This document shows positions 11,399 to 22,937 of a stretch of 64,000 nt of DNA, piece after piece. Under the pieces are notes generated by a model. It searched no databases. It was not told where the DNA came from and saw only the letters and a list, made by a program, of their open reading frames with translations. Source of the stretch: Podocnemis expansa (Eukaryota > Chordata > Testudines > Podocnemididae); assembly GCA_007922195.1 (NCBI GenBank), contig ML682029.1, positions 3,164,636 to 3,228,635 of the forward strand, given 5' to 3'. Position 1 is the first letter of the stretch; the number at the start of each line of letters is the position of its first letter. The position numbers were made by a program, and so were the translations under genes.

Positions 11399-11996
11399 AC
11401 TTAGGTTGCTCTGGAAGCTAGAGAGAATGGGACATGTGAGCAAAGGATCTGGAAGCTGATATAGGCAGGTAGGCTTGTTTTGAACTTAACTGTCCATAGA
11501 TTTCATTTACCACTTCACATCATCATTCATGATTTCATATACTTCTAAATATTCCCCCTTAGACCTCTCTTTTCCAAGCTGGACAGTCAGTTTTTTAAAT
11601 TTCTTCTCATATGGAAATTGTTCTATACGCCTCATCGTTTGTGTTCTCCTTTGCTGTTCTTTATGCAATTCCTATGTCTTTTTTGAGATGGGGCAACCAC
11701 ATTCTCATGCAGCATTCAAGATACGAGCATACCATGTATTTATATACTGGCATGCCTTATTAGTCATTTCTTAATGATTCCTAACACTTCAGCTTTTTGG
11801 ACTATTGTGCACATTGAACAGATGTGTTCAGAACTCTTTTCCTGGAGTTGCAACAGCTAATTTAGACCCCATCATTTTGTACATATAGATGTGATTATGT
11901 TTTTCAACATGCATTATTTTCCATTTATCGACAGTGATCATCGTCTACCATTTTCTTGGCCAGTCACGCATAATTCGTGAACTGAAGTTATCTTAG
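11399..11996. other. Anonymous DNA, possible old LINE fragment
   Basis: The phrase 'CATCGTTTGTGTTCTCCTTTGC' onward at 11630-11960 has the antisense LINE texture seen in other CR1 copies here, but I cannot align it confidently. No exon or RNA gene seen. Confidence 0.35.
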
Positions 11997-12270
11997 CCCT
12001 GATCTATACTGCAGGTAATTTTTGGTGTCAGCCAAAGGAAAATATGCAAGTTACTTAAAATAACTTGTGTATCACATTGATTGCTTAACAGCTACTCACC
12101 GTGGTGTCTTCAGTGAGTTGAGTCAACAAGAAATGGCCTCCTGTCAACTTAGCATTACACTACGTGAGGAGGTGGTCTTCAGGGACTGACTGAGTGGATC
12201 TACATGGACCTGCTCAGTCAGTTGGGAAGACTGATCTGATGGCAGTGAATTTGCCACCATCAGTGAAAAC
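11997..12270. mobile_element. Probable Harbinger-type MITE
   Basis: Begins GCCCTGATCTATACTGCAGG, similar to 'GCCCTGGTCTACACTA' termini, and contains inverted short words (ACTGACTGAGTGG and CTGCTCAGTCAGT). Limits are approximate. Confidence 0.35.
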
Positions 12271-12631
12271 TTGCCCTTAAGCTCGGTCAAAGAAATGTGT
12301 TTTGCAGAGAAAGGTCCTAACTAGTAAGTAAAAGAATAAGCTTGAGAGTTATATAACAAGACTTGTGGGTAGATGGGAAGTGGTAGATGTGGTATATCTA
12401 GATTTTAGTAAGGCTTCTTGACGCTGTCTCGCATCACCTTCTCATTAACAAACTAGGGAAGTACAATCTAGATGGCGCTACTCTGAGTATGAAACTGGTT
12501 ACCCTACTGCTCCCAGACAGTGGTTATCAACAGTTCACAGTCTGGCTGGAAGGGCATAACGAGTGGGGTACAGCAAGGATCTGTTCTAGATCTGGTTATA
12601 TGCAATATTTAGAATAGATGATGGCATAGAG

Positions 12632-14006
12632 CAGGGGTCTCAAACTCAAATCACCTCGAGGGCCGCATGAGGACTAGGATATTGGCCCAAAGGCCGCACC
12701 ACTGAAAACTTTTCATACAACTATGTGGAAGTACAGTAAAAAATGAAGATTAATATAGTATGCTAATAAGTCAATTTATTAACTTTTTTGAAACTAACAT
12801 GAAGTCTGAGCTAATTTTGACAGTTTTTCCAAAGCCAAAACACAAGTTTCCTTTTAGAATTACTTCCCTTCAAGATGGCAAAATCATCAAAAAGACAAAA
12901 AGAGTAAAACACACACACTTAAAATTTTACATTATAGATCAGTGGTTCCCAATTTTTTTTTGTTTGAGGGCAAAAAATATACTTTTTCAAACCCTGAAGG
13001 ACCATAGGTTAAATTAAAATTAAAATTTAATTTATTGAATTCAAATTGATGTTAACTGAAATAAATTAATTGCAGTTTGATTTATTAAAGTTGAATTAAA
13101 TTTAATAGAAATTTTTTATAAAGGTTTTAGTTTATTAAATAAAATTAAATTGTTTTAAAAGATTTTTGGGCTTTTTTGTTTAAAAAGAGGGGGCTGCATG
13201 TATCCCCAAGCCAGGAGGGGAGGAGAGCAGCCACATCCCAGGACAGGGCTGCAAACAGGCTGGTTAGAGCCCTCCATAGAACAGTAAATAAGCAGCCCCT
13301 GCCTGGCCCTGGGGGCAGCGCTGGGACAGGTGGTGGGGGGAACACCCTCCCCACCATCTGCTCGAATTTGGCCGCGTTGGGGTTGGCAGGGTGGAAACAC
13401 CCCCCGTCCACCTGAATTTAGCTGTGTTGGGGTCCGCAGAGGGGGAACAACCCCCACCCATCTACCCGCTTGAATTTGGCTGAGTTGGGCTGGCAGAGGA
13501 GAAAACATTCCCTGCCTGCCAGAAATAGTAGACTGGGGTGGGCGGAAGACCCCCACCCTCCTGGGGGGAACACCCCCTGTCTGTGCCGGGACCAGCAGCG
13601 GGGAAAGCCTTGGGGGCCATGCTGTGGCTATGGGTGGGGCTTTCTGCTGCTCCCCCAGAATGGAGCCCCCTGTGAACCCTCCCCACAGGCTCAGGCCACC
13701 CTCCTTTAAGCCCCCCCCTCCCCCCATCTGAGCCTTCTCTGGACAGCTCAGCCTGCTTCAGCTGCTCGATCAGCTGTTGCATGTGAATAGGGCAGCTCTC
13801 AGGCAGCAGTTCAGCTCCTCCCTGTCAGTGGCTGACAACGCGGGGGAGGTGAGGCTGCTTGGTCTCTGCAAGCAGAGAGGCTCGGCATTTGGAAACCCCA
13901 AGGGTTGGAAAGGTGGTAGCCCCAGGATTCTGGGGGTTATCAGGGGCCGCAGGAGGCAGCTCTGCGGGCCGCATGCGGCCTGCGGGCCGTGTGTGCGAGA
14001 CCCCTA
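12632..14006 (+). mobile_element. Long hAT element inserted in CR1, CAGGGGTCTCAAAC family
   Basis: Left end CAGGGGTCTCAAACTC and right end GCGAGACCCCTA are inverted repeats (last base mutated). Octamers GCATAGAG (12624-12631) and ACATAGAG (14007-14014) match at 7 of 8, a hAT-type duplication of CR1 sequence. At 1375 bp it is far longer than its 180-190 bp relatives here (20072, 20446, 36630). The extra length includes a second hAT-like left end (CAGTGGTTCCCAA at 12942), an AT-rich block, and a GC-rich block of repeats at 13320-13610. No transposase is encoded; the open frames there come from GC-rich repeats. Confidence 0.85.
13320..13610. repeat. Degenerate tandem array, unit about 55 bp
   Basis: Successive units share the frame 'GGAACACC-CCCC, CTTGAATTTGGCTG-GTTGGG, GGCAGAG'. 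Recognisable versions start near 13335, 13390, 13440 and 13495, each diverged by substitutions and indels. The array lies within the hAT at 12632-14006. Confidence 0.65.
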
Positions 14007-14893
14007 ACATAGAGAGTACCCTTATAAACTCTGCAGATGATACCAAGCTGGAAGGGGTTGCAAGTGCTTTGGAGGATAGGATCACAATTCAAAATGATTT
14101 TGACAGACTGGTGAAATGGTCTGTGGTAAAAAGAATGAAATTCAATGAAGACAAGTGCCAAGTACTCCACTTGGGAAAGAACAATCCATTGCACATATAC
14201 GAAACAGGCAATGACTGCCCAGGAAGGAGTACTACAGAAAGGGATCTGGGTGTCAGTGGACCACAAGCTAAATAGGAGTCAACAGTGTAACACTGTTACA
14301 AAAAAAGCAAACACTATTTTGGGATGTATAAACAGGAATAGTGCAAGTAAGACATAAGTCGTAATTCTTCCACTCTACTCCAGTTTAAGCTTAATCAAGG
14401 CCAAGTAGTGTGTCCAGTTCTGGGCTCCTCATTTCAAGAAAGATGTGGACAAAATGGAGAGAGGCCAGAGAAGAGCAACACAAATGATTATAGGGTCTGT
14501 AACATTTGACCTATGAAGGAAGATTCAAAGAGCTTGGTTTGGAACAGAGAAGACAGAGGAGACAACTGTTTTCAAGTACTTAAAAGGTTGTTAGGAGGAG
14601 GAGAAGAGAGAAAACCTGTTCTCCTTAACATTTGATGATAGGACAAGAAGCAGTAGGCTTAAATTACAGCAAGGGAGGTTTAGGTTGGAAATTAGGGAAA
14701 AAATCCTGTCTGAGTGATTAACCACTGGAATAAATTGCCGAGGCAGGTTGTGGGATCTCCATCGTTGGACACGTTTAAGAGCAAGTTAGACAACTTTCAG
14801 GGATGGTTGAAGAGGGTACTTGGTCCTGTCATGAGTGCAGGGGACTGGACGTGATGACCCCTTGTTTCCTTCCAGCTTCTGTGATTCTATGTG

Positions 14894-15479
14894 GCCAGAA
14901 GACATAAAGTAGTGAAGATATCTGGTTCAGAGAATGACTAATGATTTCTTTGGAAAAAGCCTCTGCCTCACAGGCATGACTAGAGGTGATTTTAAATAAG
15001 AAAGAATCTGCCTCAGAAAGAACATGGAACTTCTCCTCCCTCTCCCTAAAGTGATGTCAAAAACTAGGGCTCATGAATCAAGGTGCAAAGGAAAAATAGT
15101 TGGTCAGTAAGGAGGAGGAGAAGAGATAGGGAGAAAAGGCATTTGGAAGAAAGCAGGTTGTAAATCTTATCTGGATTAAGACAGGAAATAAGAATGAACT
15201 ACAATTGTTTTTAACTGAAGACAGTACCTAACAATGAGATCACTAGCTTGCTAAAGGGTATATAAAGAAAGAAACTTTTAAAGAGTTCATTGCTAATACC
15301 TGCCTAATCTGGAGATGACTAATACAAGTCTAAGTAACCCTGAGTTTAACCCATTTGAAAGTATCTTGATCAAATGTTTATGTTGTGTTACTATTCAGAC
15401 ATAGTAAATTACCTATTATTCAGGCTTTTTAAACATCTTTAGAGTAACTGTTTAAATATGATTTGGCCTTCAGATTTAA
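14894..15479. other. Anonymous DNA
   Basis: No exon, RNA gene or repeat recognised. Confidence 0.4.
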
Positions 15480-16215
15480 TAAAGGAATTTATGAGCTAAA
15501 TTAGTGTCATGAAATATCCTAACTAATAATTCCAGTACTTTGTTGATGTCTTTCTGAAAGTACAAGTATACCGCATCCATTGGATCAACCTTGTCCACAC
15601 AGTTGACCTCTTCAAAGAATTTTAATACATTAGTGAGGAATGAGTTCTCTTTTACAAAAGTATGTTGACTCTTCCCAACTTACTGTACTCATAAATGTGC
15701 CTGATAATTCTATTCCTTAGTATAGTGTCAGCCAGCTTCCCTGGTACTGAAATTAATGGCTTGTAATTAACTGGATGGTCTCTGGAACCTGTTAAAACAC
15801 CATGTTACATTAGCTACCCTCCATTCATCTGGTACAGAGGCTGATTCAAGCAACAGGTTACATACTACTATTAACAGATGTGCAATATCATATCTGAGTT
15901 CTTTCAAAACTCTTGGGTGACTCCCATTTGATCCTGGTAACTCCTTACCATTTACTTTATCAATTTGTTCCAGAACCTTCTCTAGTGACTGCAGTCTGGG
16001 ACAGTTCCCCAACTGTGTCACCTAGAAAGAATGGCTCAAATGTGGGAATCTCCTCCCACTCCCTGTTGTAAAGACCCTACAAAGAATTCATTTAGCTTAT
16101 GCAAAGGCCTAGTCCAGCCTTGTCTTTAAGTGCTCCTTTAGCACCTCAGTCATCCAGTGGCCCCACTGACTGTTTGGCAGGCTTCCTGATTTGAAGTATT
16201 TTTTTAAAAAATTGC
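15480..16215 (-). mobile_element. CR1 LINE fragment, reverse transcriptase N-terminal region
   Basis: The minus-strand frame at 15767-16021 contains GSNGSHPRVLKELRYDIAHLL and SASVPDEWRVANVT, matching the CR1 block that reads [21 protein letters not shown] and [16 protein letters not shown] in the intact copy at 22938. Flanking sequence continues in the same orientation with stops. Both ends are truncated. Confidence 0.8.
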
Positions 16216-16776
16216 TGTCAGTTTGTGCGTCTTTGCTAGTCGCTCTTCACTCTTTTTTTGCCTGCCTAAGTATGCTACATTTTCCTTCCAGTTTTTAAAG
16301 GAAAGACAGGCAAGAGTTTATAAGTATTACAGAAGTAATAGTGAAGATTTGGAAACAGATTCTAACAGACTCACAGTAGGTATTTCATGTAATAAAACGC
16401 TCACAAGTGTTTTTGGTTATTTTGAGTAAAGCAAAGTGTGGAACTGTTGCCTGGGGTTTTTTAAAGGCTACTACTACCCTATTAATAAAAGAACATGGCT
16501 TCTGGAGATGAGAGGTTCCACTAGATACGAGCACAGAAAAGCCCTCTAGAAAAAAATCACTTTGCTTTGTTCTACCAGTGTTTATTCAAGTTGGAGAGAA
16601 TATTTCCCTGGCAAAAGGATTTCATTGTCTCTTTTAAACATTATCACATGGCAATTATCTATTCTACATGGATGAAGAACGCCTCCAAGGTCCAGAGCAA
16701 GCTCAACTCTGCCCCCTGGTGCATATACGTTAGTATTGCAATGGAGTCTAGATACAAAATTCAATACACCGTATGC
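16216..16776. other. Anonymous DNA
   Basis: No feature recognised; several short open frames without family signature. Confidence 0.4.
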
Positions 16777-16943
16777 CAGTGGTTTTCAAATTTAGGGTCA
16801 GGACTCACTACTGGGTCACAACAACCCCTGCTGCAACTGCTGAAAGACTGGAGCGCATTGCTTATAGGTGTTAGTTGTTGGGTTGCATGCATAAATGACT
16901 TTTTTCCAACTAGGTCCTCAGGAAAAAAGTTTGAAGACCATTG
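16777..16943 (+). mobile_element. hAT MITE, CAGTGGTTTTCAAAC family
   Basis: Begins CAGTGGTTTTCAAATTTAGG and ends GTTTGAAGACCATTG. Octamers CCGTATGC (16769-16776) and CAGTATGC (16944-16951) match at 7 of 8. It serves as the uninterrupted reference for the split copy at 60363-62025. Confidence 0.88.
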
Positions 16944-17474
16944 CAGTATGCTGCACACACACATGCAGTAAGCAACAATCGCCTGAAGGAACACGGCACT
17001 GAGTTCTTTACAAATTGCACTAGAAATGCCTACAAATTAGGTCAAAACATGAGCAAAAATACAAAACGTTACATACATAAAGCTCCATGCAACTAAAAAG
17101 CTGGTCTTTCACTAACAGATGTTGACCCAATACAAGATACCACTTCATTCACATTGTCTGTTTAACATAAATACAGCTATAGTTAATACTCTCAAATACA
17201 GTACAAGTACAGAGCACAGTCAGGAATTTTATGATCACACATTTCCTGTCTACCATACCCAGCACTCCTTCCTCTCCCCCACCCCCAAGTTCAAAGTACA
17301 TTACAAGTTACAAAGAAATAATCACTTCATTCAGTATAAAAACAGTCGTATCTAGAGCTGAATGTGGCAGTTGCTTGACAGCAGCAATATTAATAAATCT
17401 AACCATTTAGGTGAGGCAATAGAGGCTCTGTTAAATAGCAGTTAGTGCAATATACTGATAGTCTGAATTGCTGC
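16944..17474. other. Anonymous DNA
   Basis: No feature recognised. Confidence 0.4.
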
Positions 17475-17640
17475 CTTATCCCCAGTTCAGTCAGAATTTC
17501 TCAGGATCTTAGTTTTGCCATCTGTAAAATGAGAACAACATAACTTGTCTCACAAGGGTATTGAGAGGCTTTGGGCCCCAACCTGTACATGGAAAGCTTG
17601 CGTATTTCCTAATGCAATGGAAATGCTATACATATAGGGC
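17475..17640 (+). mobile_element. MIR/CORE-SINE-like relic
   Basis: Carries the phrase TTTTGCCATCTGTAAAATGAG, then TCTCACAAGGGTATTGAGAGG, which resembles the conserved 'CCATCTGTAAAATGGG ... CTCACAGGGTGTTGTGAGG' core of ancient tetrapod SINEs. The tRNA head and clear ends are absent. Confidence 0.5.
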
Positions 17641-18689
17641 TCTGAGGATAGGTTAATGATTTAAAGCAATTTAGATAGAAACTTCTGAAGAGTTTAAGTG
17701 ACTTGGGGCACAATTCCCACAGAAGGTCACTTAAGCTCTCTTGTGGAAAAAAACTTGCATTTTGAGCTTCTGTGATATAAACTGAGCAAATACCATAACG
17801 TGCACTGAGTTCACATTGACCAAAATTTTCAGGTTTCCTTTGCAAGTCATCTTTAACTGGATTTAGCTTATGACATTAGAATGAGACGGATCCAAAGAGA
17901 AGACTGTCATGAAAGACCTAACCGTACAATGTAGGAGGGAAGCATCACTCTACCACATTTCAGAAGCTATTTTTGCTTTTGAACTGTGAAGTAGCTGTCC
18001 ATTATGAGTAAAATAAGATGAAACCCGTATTGTCCAACTGCTGAATTTTTAATATAAATCCAGAGCTGAAGTACAAGCAAACAGGGCACAGGAAACACTT
18101 TACTGACTACCCTAAAAATATCAATGTCATTGTCTTATACTGACACCCAGAGGAAGATAACTGAACTGCATTCCTTGTCCAACAATGACTAAAAAGTCAC
18201 TAAAAGCAATTACAAATGCAAGTCTTCACAAAAAGCCCACAATGCATATTCTGAAATTATGTTTTAGTCACTCCAGTAGGTCTCCCCTCCCTTTTTTAAT
18301 TGTATGGTTTTCTATCTACAAATATAGACAGAGAAGTTGCAAGACACAATATACTTATTCAAACATGTCAATTCAGCTTTTTTTTTTTTTTTAATGTGAC
18401 TAAACATATTTTGGCATTTCAGTCTATTACATTCAGGAATGAGAAAACGCCTGCCAGGTGCTGCTTTAACTCAGGAGGCAGAGCCCTATAGGCAGTAATG
18501 AGACATCATTCTCAAAGGTTACAACACAGGGTGCAGAAACAAAAGGAGAGAAACCCAAATCCATTATGAATAGATTGTGTGGGGGGTAACAAACATCCTG
18601 CCTCCCCAAGCATCTTCACCTTTGTGATACCACCCCACTCCCAAATTCAATTTAAACATCAAGCTGCTAGGAAAGCTTGAGATCTTGCA
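17641..18689. other. Anonymous DNA with a poly-T tract
   Basis: About 1 kb with no recognised gene or repeat apart from a run of Ts at about 18379-18393. Confidence 0.4.
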
Positions 18690-19560
18690 TGACAGTTCAG
18701 AATGCACATGATATTCAGCTATATGCCTACCTGGATTCTACAATCTCTGTGATCACCAGCAGTCTGAGCACAAAAAAGATCTAGGAGAAAGGTGAAGTGT
18801 TTGTGCCTCAATCCAGAAAAAAATGGAGATTATGGTTATGCACAGTGGGATTTGGGCAAGAGAAAGACATTGTTTCTGTCCATTAATGGTGTGCATCTTC
18901 TTTTCATCAGATCAGGGCCTACTGGATTCTCAAGTAGTAGCAATGCCCCAGGCTGCAGTATGTCTTCACTTAAAACAGCAAATTTGGCAGCACTGGATTG
19001 ATTCTCCCATTTTCATTCAACTGATCTTGGAGGCCCACTCAATGGATCCAGATGTCAACTGACTAAATCCACTACTTGAAAAAAGTAACACTGAGTCAAC
19101 AAGGTCATTTCCCCATTAGCACAGCTTAGTGGGGGTGCCATGTTATTTAGGGAGTCAACAGGAGATATGCAAGCTATGATTATCACCAAATTTTACTGTA
19201 AGTGCAGACCAGGCCTAAATAGAAGACTGCATCCATTTTGGCTTCTGAATTAATCATCTTTGTCTGTTGCCTCTTGGCTACACTATCCCAATGTGTTCTG
19301 TTTAGGGTTTCTGTTGAAGTCTACCAAGAAGTTACGTAGCTCGTATAAAATACAACTGCCAACCTGCTGAGCAAGGCAAAGTGGCTAAGAGTTCAGGAAG
19401 CCAGATTGGCTGCCCACTGTTGTTCATTTTCAGCTACAATTCAATCTGTTTATATTAATCTTTAAAGTCCTAAACAGTTTAAAACAACTCAGCCTCTCAT
19501 CTTATATTCTGCCACAACAATTAGAGCAAAGCAAGGATGACAATTCTTGAGGTTAAAATA
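18690..19560 (+). mobile_element. L3/CR1-like LINE relic, interrupted by a MITE
   Basis: The first part (to about 19060) reads in broken frames as the region after the reverse transcriptase active site, for example CLCLNPEK followed in another frame by EIMVMHSG (family form 'L.LNPDKTE.L.'). The second part (19435-19560) has TCTTTAAAGTCCTAAACAG, close to the 'TTTAAAGCCCTAAACGG' signature of L3 LINEs. A Harbinger-like right end, TAAGTGCAGACCAGGCCT at about 19198-19215, lies between them. All frames are dead. Confidence 0.55.
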
Positions 19561-20071
19561 TTACACTCAGCAGCCTGCTCTTGAGTTTGCTACAGTACAT
19601 GTCCTAACAGTGCCAGAGGACAAAATGCTTTTTTCTGATGTTGCAGTGCACTGAGGGTAAGTTTGGAGACCATTTCCCTTTTCAAAAGTTTCTGAATAAC
19701 TATTTATAGCTGTAACAGAAAAAATATTTAAAAAAACAAGAACTACAAACTGACAGAACTGGTGGGAAATAAGATTTCAGGCAGCTATACCTTTCCTATC
19801 TTTTGGTCCAAAGATAATTAATTGGTATACCAAACTTTTCAAAGTTTCTGACTAATGCCAAGCCAAATTATTTTCAGTACTCATGGGGGCACTTGTTAAA
19901 AGGGGACAAGGTAACATCTTTACAAGCTCTCTCTTCTACCCTTAAGGGAGAAGGGGAGAATAATCTCCAAACCCATTCAAGATTTGTCCTCTGCACTGAG
20001 ACGGTCACCACTATCAACAGCCAGCCAACTGCACTGGTGATCTTTATGCTATGGATCTTTTCCTACTAAAC
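19561..20071. other. Anonymous DNA
   Basis: No feature recognised. Confidence 0.4.
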
Positions 20072-20259
20072 CAGGGGTGTCAAACATGTGGCCCCTAAAG
20101 GTATTTCCTGCGGCCGTCAATGACACTGTTACCAATATTTGCAACATAGTTTATGAAAACGTTTCCATGGTGCAGCCCTTGGGCTAATGGACTAGTCCTT
20201 ATGCAGCCCTCTACTAGTCTTCATGCGACCCTCATTGTGATTTGAGTTTGAGACCCCTG
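20072..20259 (+). mobile_element. hAT MITE, CAGGGGTCTCAAAC family
   Basis: Ends CAGGGGTGTCAAACATG and GTTTGAGACCCCTG are inverted repeats. The flanks carry a perfect 8-bp duplication, TACTAAAC (20064-20071 and 20260-20267). The interior has the phrases TTTCCTGCGGCC and CCAATATTTGCAA shared by other copies. Confidence 0.95.
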
Positions 20260-20445
20260 TACTAAACAAAGATTAAACCAACTCATTTTACATAAGGATT
20301 GATGTGGTCTAGGAACAAATTTAATTCCTTCCATGGGACAGTCTTCTCTGATGTATAGCTTTAACTCTGGTTCCATCCAGCTTTTACAGACATCATACTT
20401 TGCACTGTCTGAAATACCCAGTAACAGCATACGTTCTCTTTAGAC

Positions 20446-20623
20446 CAGGGGTCTCAAACATGTAGCCCATTGGCTGTGTGTGGCCCCCTAAAGCTATTTC
20501 CTGCAGCCCACAATGACTCTAGTGTTACCAATATTTGCAATATTGTTGTATGAAAAAGTTTCAGTAGTGCAGTCCTCGAGCTAACATGCTAGCCCTCATG
20601 GTGATTTGAGTTTGAGATCCCTC
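20446..20623 (+). mobile_element. hAT MITE, CAGGGGTCTCAAAC family
   Basis: Starts CAGGGGTCTCAAACATG and ends GTTTGAGATCCCTC. A perfect 8-bp duplication CTTTAGAC flanks it (20438-20445 and 20624-20631). Same family as the copy 190 bp upstream, but with its own target site. Confidence 0.95.
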
Positions 20624-21737
20624 CTTTAGACAATTTCAGTGTGGGTGAGAGGAGGAAGGAGGTTACATTTAGGTCATTTTCTGAAATCCTAAAACAACCT
20701 CAGTTTCCCCACTGAGTCAGGAAGTGAGAAGGTGCTGCTTTCATAAAATACCAGGCAGCCCTCTTAGCAGTGTACTTTGAGGTGACAAGCTGCCTGTGTT
20801 AATGTGCCTTGCAAAGAGAAAGCTTAAGTTAGTGCACCTTTTTCCTCATCCTCCCCCCCCCACCCCCCCATGAGTACATGCCTCAAAAGTGTACAGATTT
20901 GGACTTTTTAAATCTTACAGGTATCAGTAACATCACACCCACTTTTTTTCCCATGGGTTCAGCTGTTTATGGTGACCTTTCTTAGCCTTTAGTTGAAGGG
21001 GAAAGGTAGACATTGAAACTTTTAATACAACATTTTCCCCAAACAGCCAGCTGGACAGTTGAATTAAACACATTACAATGTAGTTGATGTACTGAATAAC
21101 AATTAACTCTCCATTCAGTTAGGTATCACTTGCATAACATCAGTAACTTTTTATATAAAATGTGTCAGTTCTGTAGGTGTCCTTCCAGGAAAACAAAGCA
21201 AGAACCAACATCAAAATAGGAAAATGTACATATTTTTTATGCAACTTGCAGGTCTTCTTAATATAACAAGTGAAAAAGACAAATCCAATATTTTTTTTTT
21301 GCCAGTCACTTTTAAGGAGTATTTAATTGCAATTATTTTAAAAGAAAGAGGGGTTGAGGATTACTCACCATTTTATTTAACTGCAAGGGAAAATAGAGAA
21401 GTTTTATGGCTAGGAAATTAAGGCACAATTCCCCTAGAAATCCAAGTGACCATCTAAACAACTGAGAGAGAAAAAACACATTTTTCCTTTTTCATTATTA
21501 TCTCTATTTATTGGATAGATTTCTAATGCTTGGTATGGAAGAGGTACCTTTCAGCATTGCTTAGTCAATTCCCTATATTATAACATTATGTGTTATGGTA
21601 CTGTGAGGTTAAGTGCCAGTGTGGAGAGGAGACTGCCATAAACACAGTAAGTGAACATACGGATGGGGGGGCTGCCAAAGAACATGTAAATATTGCTGGA
21701 GGCAGTGTAGTTCATTGGCAGTACTCTTTGCTCTGAG
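20624..21737. other. Anonymous AT-rich DNA
   Basis: About 1.1 kb with short homopolymer runs (C-rich at about 20851-20871) and no recognised gene or repeat. Confidence 0.4.
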
Positions 21738-22614
21738 TTTTCATAGATTCCTAAGCCAGAAAGGACCATTGCAGAACTCTCCCAAAATAATTCCTATCAT
21801 GTATTTGTTAGCAAAGCATCCAATCCAGATCTCAAAACAGTCAATGAAGGAGAGAGACCACCATGATATATCATGAATTACCCTTAATGTGAGAAAATTT
21901 CAGTCTGAATTTGTCTAGATTCGACTTCCAACTATTGGATTATGGACTTTTTTTCTGGTGGATTGAAGAGTCCATTATTAAATATTTGTCTCCTCCCCAA
22001 AAGGTTTTTATAGACCATAATTAAGACAGCCTAGTATGTTCTGTTTTGTTAAACTAAATACAATGAGCTCCTTGAGTCTAATAACTACAAGGCATGTTTT
22101 CTAGTCCTCTTCTCTGAACCCTCTCCAATTTATCAATATTCTGAATTGCAGGCCCGAGAACTGGACACAGTAACACATCTGCAGTCACATCAGTGCTAAA
22201 TACAGAGGTAAAATAACCTCTACTCTTACTTAAGACTCTCTTTTTTGTACATCCCAGGATCATATTAGCACTTTATCCACAGTATCACCTTGGGACCTCA
22301 TGCTCCACTGACTACCCATTGGGTCTGGACCCCCAAAATATTTTTTTCAAATTCACTGCTTTTCAGGGTGGTATCCATCATTGCAGAAATATCACCCACA
22401 TCAGTGGTTCCCAATTCTTTTGGCTCAAGGACCAGATATTTTTACAAACCTCAAGGGCAACCAGTCCCTCCCTGAAGCCCTACCTCTCCACTGCGGCCAG
22501 ACAGAAGGAGTCGAGAAGGGTATTGCCTCCCTCCTCACTGATCTGTTGTTCCCCTGGCTGCAGCAAGAAAACTGCACACTTCCCACCCCATGTGTTCCAC
22601 CTGGGTCTCTAGGC

Positions 22615-22798
22615 CAGTGGTTCCCAACATTTTCTCTGCCATGGCACACCTTGCTACCTTTAATTAATTTGAGGCCCACCACCATATATTCATGAGCCAA
22701 TCTAGACCTCAGAGTAGTTTTTCAAAAAATTTTGTGGCACACCTGCTCAGAGCAGATGGCACACTTGTGTGCTGTGGCACACTGGTTGGGAAACACTG
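22615..22798 (+). mobile_element. Nested hAT MITE with perfect duplication
   Basis: Begins CAGTGGTTCCCAACATTTTC and ends TTGGGAAACACTG. Both flanks carry CTCTAGGC (22607-22614 and 22799-22806), a perfect 8-bp duplication. It lies inside the hAT at 22402. Confidence 0.95.
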
Positions 22799-22937
22799 CT
22801 CTAGGCAGTGGCTCCCTTCTGCAGCCAGCAAGATGGAAGATTAGTGCTCCCCTCCATCATCTATGGACCCCTGTGGAGAATTTTTCTGGGGTCCCTGCTA
22901 TGGCCAGGGGGAGTGGAAGCCCTGATCTCCCACCCAC

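Larger units (their letters stand above)
12340..14893 (+). mobile_element. CR1 LINE fragment split by a hAT
   Basis: The left piece (to about 12623) encodes decayed reverse transcriptase including the VVYLDFSK-like block. The right piece resumes at about 14015 with an SADDTKLEG block (the FADDTK catalytic region) and continues through EDKCQVLHLGKNNP, the C-terminal domain and a 3' end TTCCAGCTTCTGTGATTCTATG at about 14892. Multiple stops and frameshifts make it non-functional. The two halves are collinear once the hAT at 12632-14006 is removed. It is older and more diverged than the CR1 at 22980-25361. Confidence 0.85.

Noticed and set aside
13155..13727. 190-codon minus-strand frame
   Set aside because: Translation of the 55-bp tandem array inside the hAT at 12632.
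17119..19062. Several 60-80 codon frames as small genes
   Set aside because: Length expected by chance in AT-rich DNA; those at 18792-19062 are explained by an L3-like relic.
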